Notes: generated from the sequence alone by a model not told the origin. Counted from the stretch's first letter, positions 17,020-26,283 are shown. The stretch: DNA of 37,247 nucleotides from CAZUGO01 sp964619935 (GCA_964619935.1 CAZUGO010000033.1:1-37247); one strand, 5' to 3'. Program-made: numbers and translations.

Positions 17020-19959
17020 TTATTCGCGGGAACCGGGGATGACGGTCAGCCGATGCCGTTCACCGGCGCGCAGGACCACGACCGTGACCGGCTCACCCAC
17101 TTTGAGCGCTCCGATGGCGTCGGTGTAATCGTAGATGTTGTCGATCTTGCGTCCGGCCAGTTCAACCACGATATCGCCGCCGCGCAGCCCGCCGTGCTCG
17201 GCCGGCGCGCCGCCGCTGACCGCAGACAATTTCACGCCGAGCACGTCCGATTCGCTGTAGTCCGGGATGGTGCCCAGGTAGGCACGCATGGCCCCTCGGG
17301 CCGCGGGACGCTCCTGTTTCATGGCGACGTATGGCGGGTCGTCGGTCCGTGTGGCCAGACCCTGGGCGACCGCGGCCACAAAGCGGGCGACCTGTTCCAA
17401 TCCGTCGTAGTTGACCTTGTCCGCCGTGTCCCGCGGGGAGTGGTAATCCGCATGTGATCCGGTAAACACGCTGAGCACCGGAACGCCGGCAATGTAGAAC
17501 GGGGTGGCGTCGGTCGGCAGGTAAGCATCATCCTGGGTGCTGATCGGCAGGCCCACCGGCACGTTGCGACGTTCGATCTCGCCGCGCCATATCGCACTGG
17601 ATCCCACCCCCTGGACGATCAACTTGCCATCCAGCCGGCCGATCATGTCCATGTTCAGGTAGGCGCTGACTGCGCCTTGAATGCGGTCCGGGGTTCCCAA
17701 GCCCTGCCCCAGGGTCTTGACGAAGTGCTGCGATCCCAGGGTGCCCAGTTCCTCGCCGGACCAGGCCGCGAAGATGATGTCGCGACTGAAGGAACCCCGC
17801 CGCGATTGCTGGTCGGCCAGAAACTCGGCGATCTCCAGCAGGCCGGCGACGCCCGAAGCGTTGTCATCGGCACCGTAGTGAATCTGGTCGCGCTCCTCGT
17901 CCCGGGCCAGAGAATTGGAGGCCGTCCCGCGCCCCAGATGATCGACGTGGGCGCCGATGACCAGGGCCGCGGCGTCGCCGGGCTGAGCGACCGGCAGCCG
18001 GGCGAGCACGTTGCGCCCGTAACGCTTGACCCGGACGATGTCCACCTTGGCGGCCACCGTCACGCCGGGGATGGCGAACCCCAGTTGTGGCTGACCGCCG
18101 TCCCACTCGGTTTGGAGCTGCTGCGGGTCCTTGTGGGCCTTCTTCAGCAGCGCCGCTCCAACGCGCCGACTGATGCTGATCACCGGAATGCTGCTGCCGC
18201 TGGACGAACTCTCAGCGCCCATCCGCATCAGCTCATGGTCGTACTTGGAGTTCGGCCCGCGCACCAGCAGCACGCCGCCGGCCCCCTGGTCCCGGGCGAA
18301 CCGGACCTTCTGCAGCACCGTGCCGCCCAGGTGCAGATGCTGGCGGAGTTCCGGGGAGATCTGCTCCGGCAGACCGTCGAACATCAGCACCCACTGGTCT
18401 TTGACCTCGAGGTGCACATAACTGTCGTAGGATTCAAACGACTCGGATTTGGGGGCGATGATGCCGTAGCCCGCGAAGGCCACCCCGGCCGCGGCGAACT
18501 CCCCGGTCCGCGAGACCGCCAGCGGCCGCCAGTCGCGGTCGACCTCCGGGGGGGACGTCATGGCCCCTTCGAGCACCAGTTCGTTGTTCGATCCCAGCGC
18601 TGATCCGGCGGTAAACTCGAAGCGCTGGAAATAGGACTGGGCCTCGCCGGCCGGCTGCAATCCCAAACGCTTGAACTGCTCGGCGACGTAGGCCGTGGCG
18701 CGGCGCTCACCCTCCGTTCCGGTCAGACGGCCGTCCATGAAGTCGGAAGCCAGGGTCTCGACATACTGGCGGGCATCGGCGGCCCGAATCTCAGGCTGGG
18801 TGGTGGCGGTTGCGTGGGCCGGCTGCGTGGTGGCCGCGACAGTCGCCGGTAGCATCTGCCGAGCCGCCGCATGGTTCCAATCCGCCACGAAAATCTGGGA
18901 CTGCCGGCCCGCCGTGCGGTTGCTGGTCCAAGCCAGCCGGGTGCCGTCCGGCGCGAACGCCGGCAAACCATCGAAACCCGGCGTGTGCGTGACCCGTACC
19001 GGCGCCCCGGCGCCCGTCACGTCCACCAGGTACAATTCGAAGTTGTCAAAGCCGTGGTGGTTGGTGGTGTAGATCAGGTACTCGCCCGAGGGATGATAAA
19101 AGGGCGCCCAGGACATCGCTCCCATCGCGGTGATCCGCCGGACATCGCTGCCGTCAATGTTCATGGTGAACACTTCGGCAGTGGCGCCGTGTTCGGCAAA
19201 GCGCCGCCAGCACAGCCGGCGGCCGTCCGGGCTGAAAAACGGGCCGCCGTCGTACCCGGGCACATCGGTCAGGCGGCGCACCTGGCTGCCGTCGGCGTTC
19301 ATGATGTACAATTCCATCATGACCGCCGGATCCCGCTCGAAGGCCTGGCGGGTCTCGGGCGAGAGGTCGTCGCTGTAGGCGTGACGGTTGGAAGCAAACG
19401 CGATCAGCGAGCCATCGGGCGACCACGATCCTTCGGCATCGTAACCGCGGATGCGGGTCAGGTTGCGCGGTGATCCGCCGCTCAAATCCACCTCATAGAT
19501 GTCGTAGAACTCGTCATAGTCCCACGAGTAGCGGCGCTGCACACCGCGGGCCCGAGCCTCCAGCTCCTCGCCCTGTTTCTGCAGGGCGTCGGGGTCCTGG
19601 TGCGTCGAGGCGAACAGGGCCCTGCTCCCGTCCGGGTGGATCCAGGCGCAGGTGGTCTTGCCCATGCCCGGCGACAGCCGCCGAGTGTCGCCGGTGGCCA
19701 AATCAAGCAGGTAGATCTGAAAAAAGGGATTGTCCTCCTGGCGCTCGCTCTGAAAAATCATCTGGGTGCCGTCGCGCCCGAAATAGCCTTCACCGGCCCG
19801 GCGGCCCTCAAAGGTCAACTGCCGCGTGCCCGACAGCAACCGGCCTTCGGCTGCCCGATCGGGATCGGCACCCTGCGGCGCCGCCGCCGGCGGTCCGGCG
19901 GCACACAGGCCGACCCCCAACAGCGCGGTCCAAAGCCAACTCATTTGCCATCGGGTCAT
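17020..19959 (-). CDS. TolB-like propeller, M28 metallopeptidase and PDZ fusion, secreted
   Basis: The 979-residue protein has a signal peptide (1-27) and then a beta-propeller of PD40/TolB repeats (about 45-365: RGYDAEGSWSPDGSLIAFAS, PGYDGGPFFSPDGRRL and others). A PA-type insert (about 480-610) and an M28 aminopeptidase domain (about 640-870) follow. The two-zinc ligands appear intact: HVD (671-673), GADDN (696-700), the EE pair 736-737, NMD (769-771) and His840 in ADYHSP. A PDZ domain fills 890-979. It probably clips N-terminal residues from peptides in the periplasm or outside. The frame is open to 20196, but ATG 19959 follows a GGAAGGA site and begins the signal peptide. The gene at 20128 is divergent. 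Confidence 0.9.
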   Translation of the reverse strand: MTRWQMSWLWTALLGVGLCAAGPPAAAPQGADPDRAAEGRLLSGTRQLTFEGRRAGEGYFGRDGTQMIFQSERQEDNPFFQIYLLDLATGDTRRLSPGMGKTTCAWIHPDGSRALFASTHQDPDALQKQGEELEARARGVQRRYSWDYDEFYDIYEVDLSGGSPRNLTRIRGYDAEGSWSPDGSLIAFASNRHAYSDDLSPETRQAFERDPAVMMELYIMNADGSQVRRLTDVPGYDGGPFFSPDGRRLCWRRFAEHGATAEVFTMNIDGSDVRRITAMGAMSWAPFYHPSGEYLIYTTNHHGFDNFELYLVDVTGAGAPVRVTHTPGFDGLPAFAPDGTRLAWTSNRTAGRQSQIFVADWNHAAARQMLPATVAATTQPAHATATTQPEIRAADARQYVETLASDFMDGRLTGTEGERRATAYVAEQFKRLGLQPAGEAQSYFQRFEFTAGSALGSNNELVLEGAMTSPPEVDRDWRPLAVSRTGEFAAAGVAFAGYGIIAPKSESFESYDSYVHLEVKDQWVLMFDGLPEQISPELRQHLHLGGTVLQKVRFARDQGAGGVLLVRGPNSKYDHELMRMGAESSSSGSSIPVISISRRVGAALLKKAHKDPQQLQTEWDGGQPQLGFAIPGVTVAAKVDIVRVKRYGRNVLARLPVAQPGDAAALVIGAHVDHLGRGTASNSLARDEERDQIHYGADDNASGVAGLLEIAEFLADQQSRRGSFSRDIIFAAWSGEELGTLGSQHFVKTLGQGLGTPDRIQGAVSAYLNMDMIGRLDGKLIVQGVGSSAIWRGEIERRNVPVGLPISTQDDAYLPTDATPFYIAGVPVLSVFTGSHADYHSPRDTADKVNYDGLEQVARFVAAVAQGLATRTDDPPYVAMKQERPAARGAMRAYLGTIPDYSESDVLGVKLSAVSGGAPAEHGGLRGGDIVVELAGRKIDNIYDYTDAIGALKVGEPVTVVVLRAGERHRLTVIPGSRE

Positions 19960-20127
19960 GATCCAGTCCTTCCCTTTCTCGAGCGGCCGGAGGCCTGCCC
20001 GCCGGTTCCCGGGCGGCCAGGCTGGCGCCACCCTCATACCCTGGGTACAATGATGCGGGTTTCGGTGCGCTTGTGCAAGAGAAGCGCGTGCGGCCCAACC
20101 GCTGCAACGCCACGAGGTTCGCCCGGC

Positions 20128-20724
20128 ATGGACATCCCCAGATTGAGCCACCCGCAGTGCTACCAGGGGCTGTATCTCTTCGACTTCGGCGACCACGTCT
20201 CAGTGGGTTATACGGCCGAGGAGATTGAAATTCTGTTGTCCCACCCGGAGCATTGCAACGGCCGGGCCTACCGCATCCACCAGGCGTCGGCTGCGGGTGA
20301 GTTGGCGCTCCGCGGGCTCTCCGGAATGGACACCCAGGCCCGCGAGGCGTTGCTCTTTTTTCGCAGCACGCCGCAAGCTGCCCGCCGGGACTTCGAGACA
20401 CTCAAGCAGGCCGCCCTGAGCAGCGCTCCGCCGACGGTGCTGCGCTGGCACCTGGCCCGCGACCCCGCCCTGCCGCTGCCGGAGTTCACCGCCCTGATTT
20501 ACGCCGCGGTGTGCTCTGAGCGGGTCGGCCGCTGGCTGCAGAACATCTGCTTCGAGGGCGGCGATCAGGTCGAAGGCGGCGCTCGCCTGGCCGGCGATTT
20601 TGAGCAATCCGACTGCACCCGGCTGGAGGAAGTGGCCATTGCGCCTGATCGTCGATTTCACTCCCGGCCGGCGGAGGTGCTGTTGCGCGACATCCACCTC
20701 CCGGTCCAGCGTGATCTGTGCTGA
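20128..20724 (+). CDS. Conserved-looking protein of unknown function
   Basis: This 198-residue soluble protein has no recognised family. It starts MDIPRLSHPQCYQGLYLFDFGDHV, with alternating hydrophobic residues, then a mainly helical part with several Ala/Leu-rich helices (about 50-150) and a final strand-rich end. Five cysteines are scattered without a zinc pattern. The frame is open far upstream, through 19600, but that part is antisense to the peptidase gene. ATG 20128 follows a GAGG about ten bases before. A TACAAT at 20046 could be its -10 element, without a clear -35. It precedes der by 116 bp, so the two may be expressed together, although der also has a TATAAT of its own. Confidence 0.7.
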   Translation: MDIPRLSHPQCYQGLYLFDFGDHVSVGYTAEEIEILLSHPEHCNGRAYRIHQASAAGELALRGLSGMDTQAREALLFFRSTPQAARRDFETLKQAALSSAPPTVLRWHLARDPALPLPEFTALIYAAVCSERVGRWLQNICFEGGDQVEGGARLAGDFEQSDCTRLEEVAIAPDRRFHSRPAEVLLRDIHLPVQRDLC

Positions 20725-20766
20725 ACGGCAGCGGTCACGCGGCACGCACCGCGCTGGCAAACCTGT

Positions 20767-20772
20767 TATAAT
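20767..20772 (+). promoter_or_regulatory. Candidate -10 element for der
   Basis: An exact TATAAT lies 68 bp before the der start in an otherwise GC-rich gap. No matching -35 hexamer is visible at 16-18 bp. Confidence 0.4.
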
Positions 20773-20840
20773 GATGACGCCGCCGCCGGCGGATCGGCGA
20801 CTGCCGGTCCGGAAACCCCGTTGGCATCGGAATGGATGGT

Positions 20841-22181
20841 ATGAGTCTCCCTGTCGTGGCCATCGTGGGCCGTCCCAATGTCGGCAAGAGTTCCCTGTTG
20901 AACTGCATTGCCCGGCGGCGCATCGGGATTGTCGACCCGACCGCCGGGGTCACCCGAGACCGCATCAGCACGGTGTGCAGCTTCGGCGACCTGTATTTCG
21001 AACTGGTCGACACCGGCGGGTTCGGCATCGAAGATTGCGACGATCTCACCGCCGACATCGAACGGCAGATCCGCTTCGCCATCGCCCAATCGGCGGTGGT
21101 GCTGTTCGTGGTCGACGCCCGTGACGGGCTGACCGCCCTGGATGGCGACGTGGCCCGCTTGTTGCGGCAGTATGACCGCCAGGTGCTGCTGGTTGCCAAC
21201 AAGGTCGATGACGGTCTCGGTGGCGACCTGGGCGATTTCCACCGGCTGGGGTTTGGAGCGCCGCTGGCCGTCTCGGCCCTGCACAAGGTCGGACGCCGCC
21301 GGCTGCTGGAAATCCTGGGGGGCTTTCTGGAACCCCTGGGGAATCAGCAATGCCGTCCCCCGGAATTGCACATTGCGGTGGTCGGTAAACGCAACGCGGG
21401 CAAGAGCACCTTCATCAACGCCATCGCCGGCGAGGAGCGGGTGATCGTCAGCGAAGTCCCGGGCACTACCCGCGACGCTGTCGACGTCCACTTCGAGAAG
21501 GACGGCAAGACCTTCAACATCATCGACACCGCCGGGGTCCGCAAGAAGGGCAAGATGGCCGGCGACATCGAGTTCTACAGCTTCGTGCGAGCCCAACAGT
21601 CCATCGTCCGCGCCGACGTGGTCATGTTGTTCATCGACGCCGCCGAAGCCGTCAGCCAGGTGGACAAACAACTGACCCGCTTCATCTCCGGCCATGACAA
21701 ACCCTGCATCCTGGTGATCAACAAGTGGGATCTGGCCAAAGGAAAAGCCGGCGTCGACGCCTACGAGGAGTACTTCACCAAGACCATGCCGGAACTCGGT
21801 TACGCGCCCATTGCCGCGGTCAGCGCCCGTGACAATCGCGGCGTGCAGCCGGCAATCGATCTGGCGTTGTCGTTGTTCAAACAGTCCCAGGCCCGGGTCA
21901 GTACCGCCGATCTGAACCAGGCGCTGGCCGCGGTGACCGCCCTGCGTGGCCCTTCGCCCAAGCGCGGCATCCGCCCGCTGAAGATCTACTATGGGACCCA
22001 GGTGGCCATCCGCCCGCCGACCCTGGTGCTGTTCGTCAACGACCCCGGACGCGTGGGCGAGGACTATCGCCGCTTCCTGATGAATCGCTTCCGCGAATTG
22101 TTGCCCTTCCGGGAGATCCCGATAAGATTGGTATTCCGATCGCACCGCCGGCAGGATCGGCCTGCCGAGATCTCCGCCTGA
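20841..22181 (+). CDS. der: Ribosome-assembly GTPase Der
   Basis: Der (EngA) is a tandem-GTPase protein that helps to mature the 50S ribosomal subunit. The 446 residues match the family. The first G domain has GRPNVGKS (10-17), DTGG (57-60) and NKVD (120-123). The second has GKRNAGKS (182-189), DTAG (229-232) and NKWD (294-297). The KH-like domain (about 350-446) ends with the usual basic residues. Switch I of the first domain reads DPTAGVTRD where most Der proteins have DTPGVTRD, a mild change. Two ATGs occur at 20832 and 20841; the second gives the standard beginning MSLPVVAIVGRPNVGKS. The zinc-ribbon gene at 22255 follows after 73 bp. Confidence 0.95.
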   Translation: MSLPVVAIVGRPNVGKSSLLNCIARRRIGIVDPTAGVTRDRISTVCSFGDLYFELVDTGGFGIEDCDDLTADIERQIRFAIAQSAVVLFVVDARDGLTALDGDVARLLRQYDRQVLLVANKVDDGLGGDLGDFHRLGFGAPLAVSALHKVGRRRLLEILGGFLEPLGNQQCRPPELHIAVVGKRNAGKSTFINAIAGEERVIVSEVPGTTRDAVDVHFEKDGKTFNIIDTAGVRKKGKMAGDIEFYSFVRAQQSIVRADVVMLFIDAAEAVSQVDKQLTRFISGHDKPCILVINKWDLAKGKAGVDAYEEYFTKTMPELGYAPIAAVSARDNRGVQPAIDLALSLFKQSQARVSTADLNQALAAVTALRGPSPKRGIRPLKIYYGTQVAIRPPTLVLFVNDPGRVGEDYRRFLMNRFRELLPFREIPIRLVFRSHRRQDRPAEISA

Positions 22182-22254
22182 TCGAGCGAGCCCACCACTC
22201 GAGCATTGCACCAGGGGCATGCGGCGGTGCCGCGGACGACTGGAGGCGACTGCA

Positions 22255-22791
22255 ATGGACGAGCCGATTCGCGTCACCTGTCAAGCCTGCAACCATGTCA
22301 TCAAGGCTCCGCGGACGGCCGCCGGGCGCCGCGGCAAGTGTCCGCACTGTAAGAACGAGGTGTACGTGCCGACACCGGTCGACGAACTGGAGGATATTCC
22401 CCTGGCACCGCTGGACCCCGCCGAAGCCAGTGGCAGCCAGGCCATGTCCCAGGAGGAACAGGACATCGCCGCCGCCCTGCGCCGGGAGGTCGGCGCCGAA
22501 GAACCCGCCGATTCCCGACCGCCACGGCCGGGGGCGCGAGCGGTTCCGCCGCAGTCGCCGGCCCAAATCAGCGAAGCCATCATCAGGTTCCTGCTGGCCA
22601 TGCAGGCGTCCGACCTGCCCAAAGCCGAGCGCATCGCATCCGAACTGCGCTCCAACGCGGCCCAGGCCCGCCGCCGCATTCAACAAATGATGGTCGATGC
22701 CATGCCGCCGCACGAAGTCCGCGACATGCCCGGGGGTTTGTACCAGGGATTCCTGCGGAAACTACAAGACGACTTGCCGGATGAGCGGTAG
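22255..22791 (+). CDS. Small zinc-ribbon protein with helical C-terminus
   Basis: Residues 1-40 of this 178-residue protein form a zinc ribbon (VTCQACNHVIKAP, then KCPHC), of the kind that caps many planctomycete proteins. A Pro/Glu-rich acidic linker runs over about 45-105. Residues 108-178 are helical (SEAIIRFLLAMQASDLPKAE and onward). It is related to the ribbon at 25588 and more distantly to that at 26097. ATG 22255 is set by TGGAGG twelve bases before; the frame is open from 22219. Its stop lies 3 bp from the stop of the convergent gene at 22795. The role is unknown. Binding RNA or protein through the ribbon is plausible. Confidence 0.75.
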   Translation: MDEPIRVTCQACNHVIKAPRTAAGRRGKCPHCKNEVYVPTPVDELEDIPLAPLDPAEASGSQAMSQEEQDIAAALRREVGAEEPADSRPPRPGARAVPPQSPAQISEAIIRFLLAMQASDLPKAERIASELRSNAAQARRRIQQMMVDAMPPHEVRDMPGGLYQGFLRKLQDDLPDER

Positions 22792-22794
22792 GCC

Positions 22795-24534
22795 TCAGTT
22801 CCCCGACGGCGGTGGGGTCACCGGATGGGATTCGCTGCGGCGCTGCAGGTGGGCCTGGACCAGGGCCGCGAACACATCCAGCGGCAGGACCGCCTCTATT
22901 CTGGACATGCCGCCGGCGGTGGTGATGGTGCCGGCGACCGGCGTGGCCACGTCGATCTGGCCATAGGGAAACACCGCCACGCGCGCCTGCCGCTGGGCCA
23001 GCAGCCTGGCGACCCGCAGCAACTCGCCAGGCCACACCAGTGTCGTCAGCACCGCGTCGGCCGGAAGCAGCGGCTGTACCTGAGCCACCGCGGGCGATTT
23101 CCCAAGCCCGATCGCCGGATCGGCGGCCGATTCGATGAGTTCGAACAGCACCCGCGGCTGATCACCCACGCACACGGCGATGGTGTTACGATCCACCACC
23201 GCCAACTGGATGACCTTCCGCGGCGGTCCCAGCGCGCCAAGGTAGTCCAGCGCCTCGGGGTCGTCGGCCGCGGAGCGCGGCAGCAGGTCGATCGTCAGTT
23301 GGTCGACGCGATGCCCGTTGACGGTATCCGCGGCGGCCGCGTAGCTGACCGAGCGGTAGTAGCCGTTGGCCTGGGGGCTGCCAAACAGGCCATCGTTCAA
23401 GACGCCCGCCGCCTGGGCCAGGTCGGATAGCCAACCCTCCGCCTGATCCACCCGCAGCACGGCGATGATCGTGGCCAGCCCCTCCGGGCTCTGGCTGCGG
23501 GAGGACAGCCCCCAGGCCGCCCCGCGGACCCGGCGGACCAAGTCGGCCAGCAGGGTGCGAAAGCGCGCCAGCTTGTCGGGTACGGTCGCCTGAACGATCA
23601 GCGGGTCCTGCAGGATGGCGTCCAGCTCCGCCACCTTGGCATCCATCTGCCGCCGGCTGACCGCCGATCCGCCGGCCAGAATCAGGGGATGATCGGCCAG
23701 CAACGACAGCCACGAGCGGCCCGCAGGCTCCTCGAAGTCCAGGATCTCGGCCAGGCGCGAGCCCGGCCGCGGCTCGACAATCGCCGCCGCCCGCAAGCGC
23801 CGCTCATCGAGGTCCACCGCCAGCAGCGCCGACTCGACATCGCCGGACCAGCGCCGCAGTGCCGCCCTCAAGGCATTGCCGAACACCTGGAGCGGATCCG
23901 ATTCGCCCGCCTCGCCGAAGTACGATTGCACGGCGGCCGCGACACCGCCAGCGCCGATCCAGAGCGCCACATCCGCGGACCGATAAGCCTCCAGACGTGG
24001 GCCGGACCAGCGTTGCACCAGCGGGGCGCCGTCCTGCAACACCGCGCGAGTCGCCGCTGCCGTGGTCCCGAACACCGCAAAGCCGCCCTTCTGGCCCACA
24101 AAGGTCGGGCCCCAGACCAGCTCGGCCCGCCACAAACCCGGTTCAAGCGCCTCGGCGGAGAAATCGCCGAGCAGCGACTCCACGCTCGAACACGCAAACA
24201 ACAGCACGGCATTATTGCCCGCCGGCTCAGCCGGCTCGCCGGGCATCATGACCATGGCCAATCCGCCGTCGCGGTTGATCTTGGGACCCAGATTGAGCCG
24301 GGCTTCGAGCGATTCGAGCAGCCGCGTCGGCGGCAGCGACCACTGCCCCAGCAGGTTCTGGACCTTGTCGTCGAATTGCTGCGGATTGCGAACCGCCACG
24401 AAGCCCCAGCAGCGCCCCGGGATGACCTCGAGCACATCGGTCGCCGCGGCCGACTGGGCGCCAAGCGGCACCGCCGCCAATCCGCTGATCAGCACCCCAA
24501 TGCCGCACCACCATGCTTTCATTTGCTGTTGCAC
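22795..24534 (-). CDS. Large exported protein of unknown function
   Basis: The 579-residue protein has an N-terminal signal peptide (about 1-30, KAWWCGIGVLISGLAAVPLGAQS). It then shows a long alternation of strands and helices with motifs like VLEVIPGRCWGFVAVRN and LLFACSSVESLLGDF. This layout resembles the DUF3352-type planctomycete proteins that evaluate a repeated 'value/penalty' alpha/beta unit, but I cannot name the family firmly. The GTG at 24534 is supported by AAAGGAG five bases upstream; an ATG at 24522 would also keep the signal peptide. It is divergent from larE and convergent with the zinc-ribbon gene. No catalytic motif is visible. Confidence 0.7.
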   Translation of the reverse strand: MQQQMKAWWCGIGVLISGLAAVPLGAQSAAATDVLEVIPGRCWGFVAVRNPQQFDDKVQNLLGQWSLPPTRLLESLEARLNLGPKINRDGGLAMVMMPGEPAEPAGNNAVLLFACSSVESLLGDFSAEALEPGLWRAELVWGPTFVGQKGGFAVFGTTAAATRAVLQDGAPLVQRWSGPRLEAYRSADVALWIGAGGVAAAVQSYFGEAGESDPLQVFGNALRAALRRWSGDVESALLAVDLDERRLRAAAIVEPRPGSRLAEILDFEEPAGRSWLSLLADHPLILAGGSAVSRRQMDAKVAELDAILQDPLIVQATVPDKLARFRTLLADLVRRVRGAAWGLSSRSQSPEGLATIIAVLRVDQAEGWLSDLAQAAGVLNDGLFGSPQANGYYRSVSYAAAADTVNGHRVDQLTIDLLPRSAADDPEALDYLGALGPPRKVIQLAVVDRNTIAVCVGDQPRVLFELIESAADPAIGLGKSPAVAQVQPLLPADAVLTTLVWPGELLRVARLLAQRQARVAVFPYGQIDVATPVAGTITTAGGMSRIEAVLPLDVFAALVQAHLQRRSESHPVTPPPSGN

Positions 24535-24602
24535 CGCTGCTCCTTTGGCCGGCCGCTGCGGCCGCGGCGATCATTGTACCGCCGCAAGCACGTGAAAGAA
24601 AA

Positions 24603-24631
24603 TTGCCCGCTGTGCAGCGAGGGCCTACAAT
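24603..24631 (+). promoter_or_regulatory. Sigma-70-like promoter of larE
   Basis: TTGCCC (24603-24608), a 17-bp spacer and TACAAT (24626-24631) lie 32 bp before the larE ATG. The spacing is ideal and the -10 matches 5 of 6 positions, so this is a credible housekeeping promoter. Confidence 0.6.
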
Positions 24632-24663
24632 GGTGGGTTCAGGTGGTCGCCGCGAGGAGCCTC

Positions 24664-25497
24664 ATGCTGACCGACACGCTTCAGGCAAAACTCGATGCCG
24701 TTCGCGGCACGCTCCGTGAACTCGGCAGCGTCGCCGTGGCGTTCTCCGCCGGAGTCGACTCGACGCTGATGCTGCGGCTCGCCCTGGACACCCTCGGCCA
24801 CGACCAGGTCATCGCCGCCACCGCCCGCAGTGACAGCCTGGCGGCCGCGGAGTTTGCCGAGGCCCGCCAATTGGCGGACGCCTTCGGGGCCCGTCATGTG
24901 ATATTGGAAACCGATGAGTTCGACAACGAGCGCTATCTGGCCAACCCCACGGATCGCTGCTACTACTGCAAGACCACGTTGTACACCCATCTGGGCGCGT
25001 ACATTGCTCGCCACGGCATCGCCGCCATGGTCAACGGCATCAATGCCGATGATCACCAGGAGTGGCGACCCGGCATCCGCGCCGCCGATGAGCACCGCGT
25101 GCGGGCCCCCCTGGCCGAGGCCGCCATCACCAAGGCGGAAGTCCGGCAGTTGTCCTCGTGGCTTCAACTGCCGACGTTCGACAAGCCGGCCGCGCCCTGC
25201 CTGTCCAGCCGCGTGCAGTACGGCGAACGGATCACCCCCCAGAAACTCCGAAGGATCGAGCAGGCCGAATCGTACTTGAAATCGCTGGGCATCCGCGAGT
25301 GCCGGGTCCGACACCATGACACCCTCGCCAGAATCGAGGTCCACCCTGCGGATATGGTCCGCTGCTTCAGCGGCGACACGCGTGCCGCCATCGACGCCCG
25401 GTTTCGGGAATTGGGCTACCATTATGTCACGCTTGATCTACGCGGATTTCGCTCCGGCAGCATGAACGAAGTCATCACCCTGGGCATTGCGCGGTGA
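24664..25497 (+). CDS. larE: LarE-type ATP-dependent sulfur transferase
   Basis: LarE takes part in making the nickel-pincer cofactor of lactate racemase: it adenylylates the pyridinium biscarboxylate precursor and converts its carboxylates to thiocarboxylates. The 277-residue length is typical. The PP-loop is SAGVDST (28-34). Cys179 in PCLSSR is at the place of the sacrificial or cluster-binding cysteine, and a CYYC pair (99, 102) precedes it. The three cysteines together recall the LarE subgroup that uses an iron-sulfur cluster in place of self-sacrifice; this is inference. ATG 24664 follows GAGGAG. No larA, larB or larC is in the window, so the product may serve another sulfur-transfer pathway or a distant lar locus. 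Confidence 0.88.
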   Translation: MLTDTLQAKLDAVRGTLRELGSVAVAFSAGVDSTLMLRLALDTLGHDQVIAATARSDSLAAAEFAEARQLADAFGARHVILETDEFDNERYLANPTDRCYYCKTTLYTHLGAYIARHGIAAMVNGINADDHQEWRPGIRAADEHRVRAPLAEAAITKAEVRQLSSWLQLPTFDKPAAPCLSSRVQYGERITPQKLRRIEQAESYLKSLGIRECRVRHHDTLARIEVHPADMVRCFSGDTRAAIDARFRELGYHYVTLDLRGFRSGSMNEVITLGIAR

Positions 25498-25587
25498 ACG
25501 CAGCGCCCTTTCCCGCCAGGCCCGGTTGGAACCCGCCGGGGCCGCCTCGATCACGGGATTGAAGCCGGGTTGTTGTGGAGCGCAACG

Positions 25588-25986
25588 GTGTCTCAAAAAG
25601 ATCGGATCAAGGTCACCTGCAGTTGCGGCGCCGGATTGATGGCTCCCAAGAAAGCCGTCGGCAAACGGGTCCGCTGCCCCCATTGCAACAAGGTCATCAC
25701 CGTCCCCGACCCGGGATCAACCGTGGATCGGATGCTGTACTCGCTGCTTGATGACGAATACAACAAGCCGGCCCTCGAGGAGCAGCCCCCGCCGCAAGCG
25801 GCCAAGCAAACCGCCGCCGGAAAGCTCTGCCCCAAGTGCAGCCAGGAAATCGCCAAGGAAGCGGTGTTCTGCATCAAGTGCGGCTTCCACCTGGAAAAAG
25901 GCGGAACCATCGCCACCGCCACCGGACCGGGCGAAGGCCAGTTGCGTTCCGCCTTGAGGGCCCTGGTCCGCAAGTTCAAACGCTGA
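25588..25986 (+). CDS. Small protein with two zinc ribbons
   Basis: The first ribbon of this 132-residue protein (about 5-35) reads VTCSCGAGLMAPKKAVGK then RCPHC. The second (about 80-105) reads KLCPKCSQEI and CIKCGFHL. A Gln/Pro-rich linker joins them, and the C-terminus is basic (RALVRKFKR). The first ribbon is a clear relative of that at 22255. GTG 25588 has GGAG eight bases before; the frame extends only to a TTG at 25570. It lies 90 bp after larE on the same strand, so the two may share a transcript. The function is unknown. Confidence 0.72.
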   Translation: MSQKDRIKVTCSCGAGLMAPKKAVGKRVRCPHCNKVITVPDPGSTVDRMLYSLLDDEYNKPALEEQPPPQAAKQTAAGKLCPKCSQEIAKEAVFCIKCGFHLEKGGTIATATGPGEGQLRSALRALVRKFKR

Positions 25987-26096
25987 TCCCACCGGCGATT
26001 CATTGGCCCGTTCCGAGCCGTTGATCCGATATCACCAGATGACCCCCGCCCCACGGACCGGCCGATGCGGCGGCGGACCTTTTGGAGGATCGCGTC

Positions 26097-26276
26097 ATGG
26101 CAACCCCCATCAAGCCGGCCCAGCGCGTTGGCATCCGTTGTTTCTGCGGAAATGCCATCCGCGTGAATCCGCGGGCCAAGCGGGCCATCATCTGCACCCA
26201 GTGCCATCAGCCGCTCCCACTCCAGGCCATTCGACTGGCCTTGGAGGCTCGGCCCCTGGTACCGGCCGGCCGCTGA
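26097..26276 (+). CDS. Very small zinc-ribbon protein
   Basis: Almost the whole 59-residue protein is one ribbon: IRCFCGNAIRVN, then CTQCHQPL. It has a short basic N-terminus and a Leu/Ala-rich end. ATG 26097 is fixed by TTTGGAGGA ten bases upstream; the frame starts slightly earlier, at 26082. It is the third such ribbon in 4 kb and stands 110 bp after the second. Its stop lies 7 bp from the end of the convergent thiC gene. It is a small regulator or chaperone by inference. Confidence 0.7.
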   Translation: MATPIKPAQRVGIRCFCGNAIRVNPRAKRAIICTQCHQPLPLQAIRLALEARPLVPAGR

Positions 26277-26283
26277 GCCTGGT

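Noticed and set aside
20766..22277. 503-residue open frame on the - strand
   Set aside because: Antisense to der, which is unmistakable.
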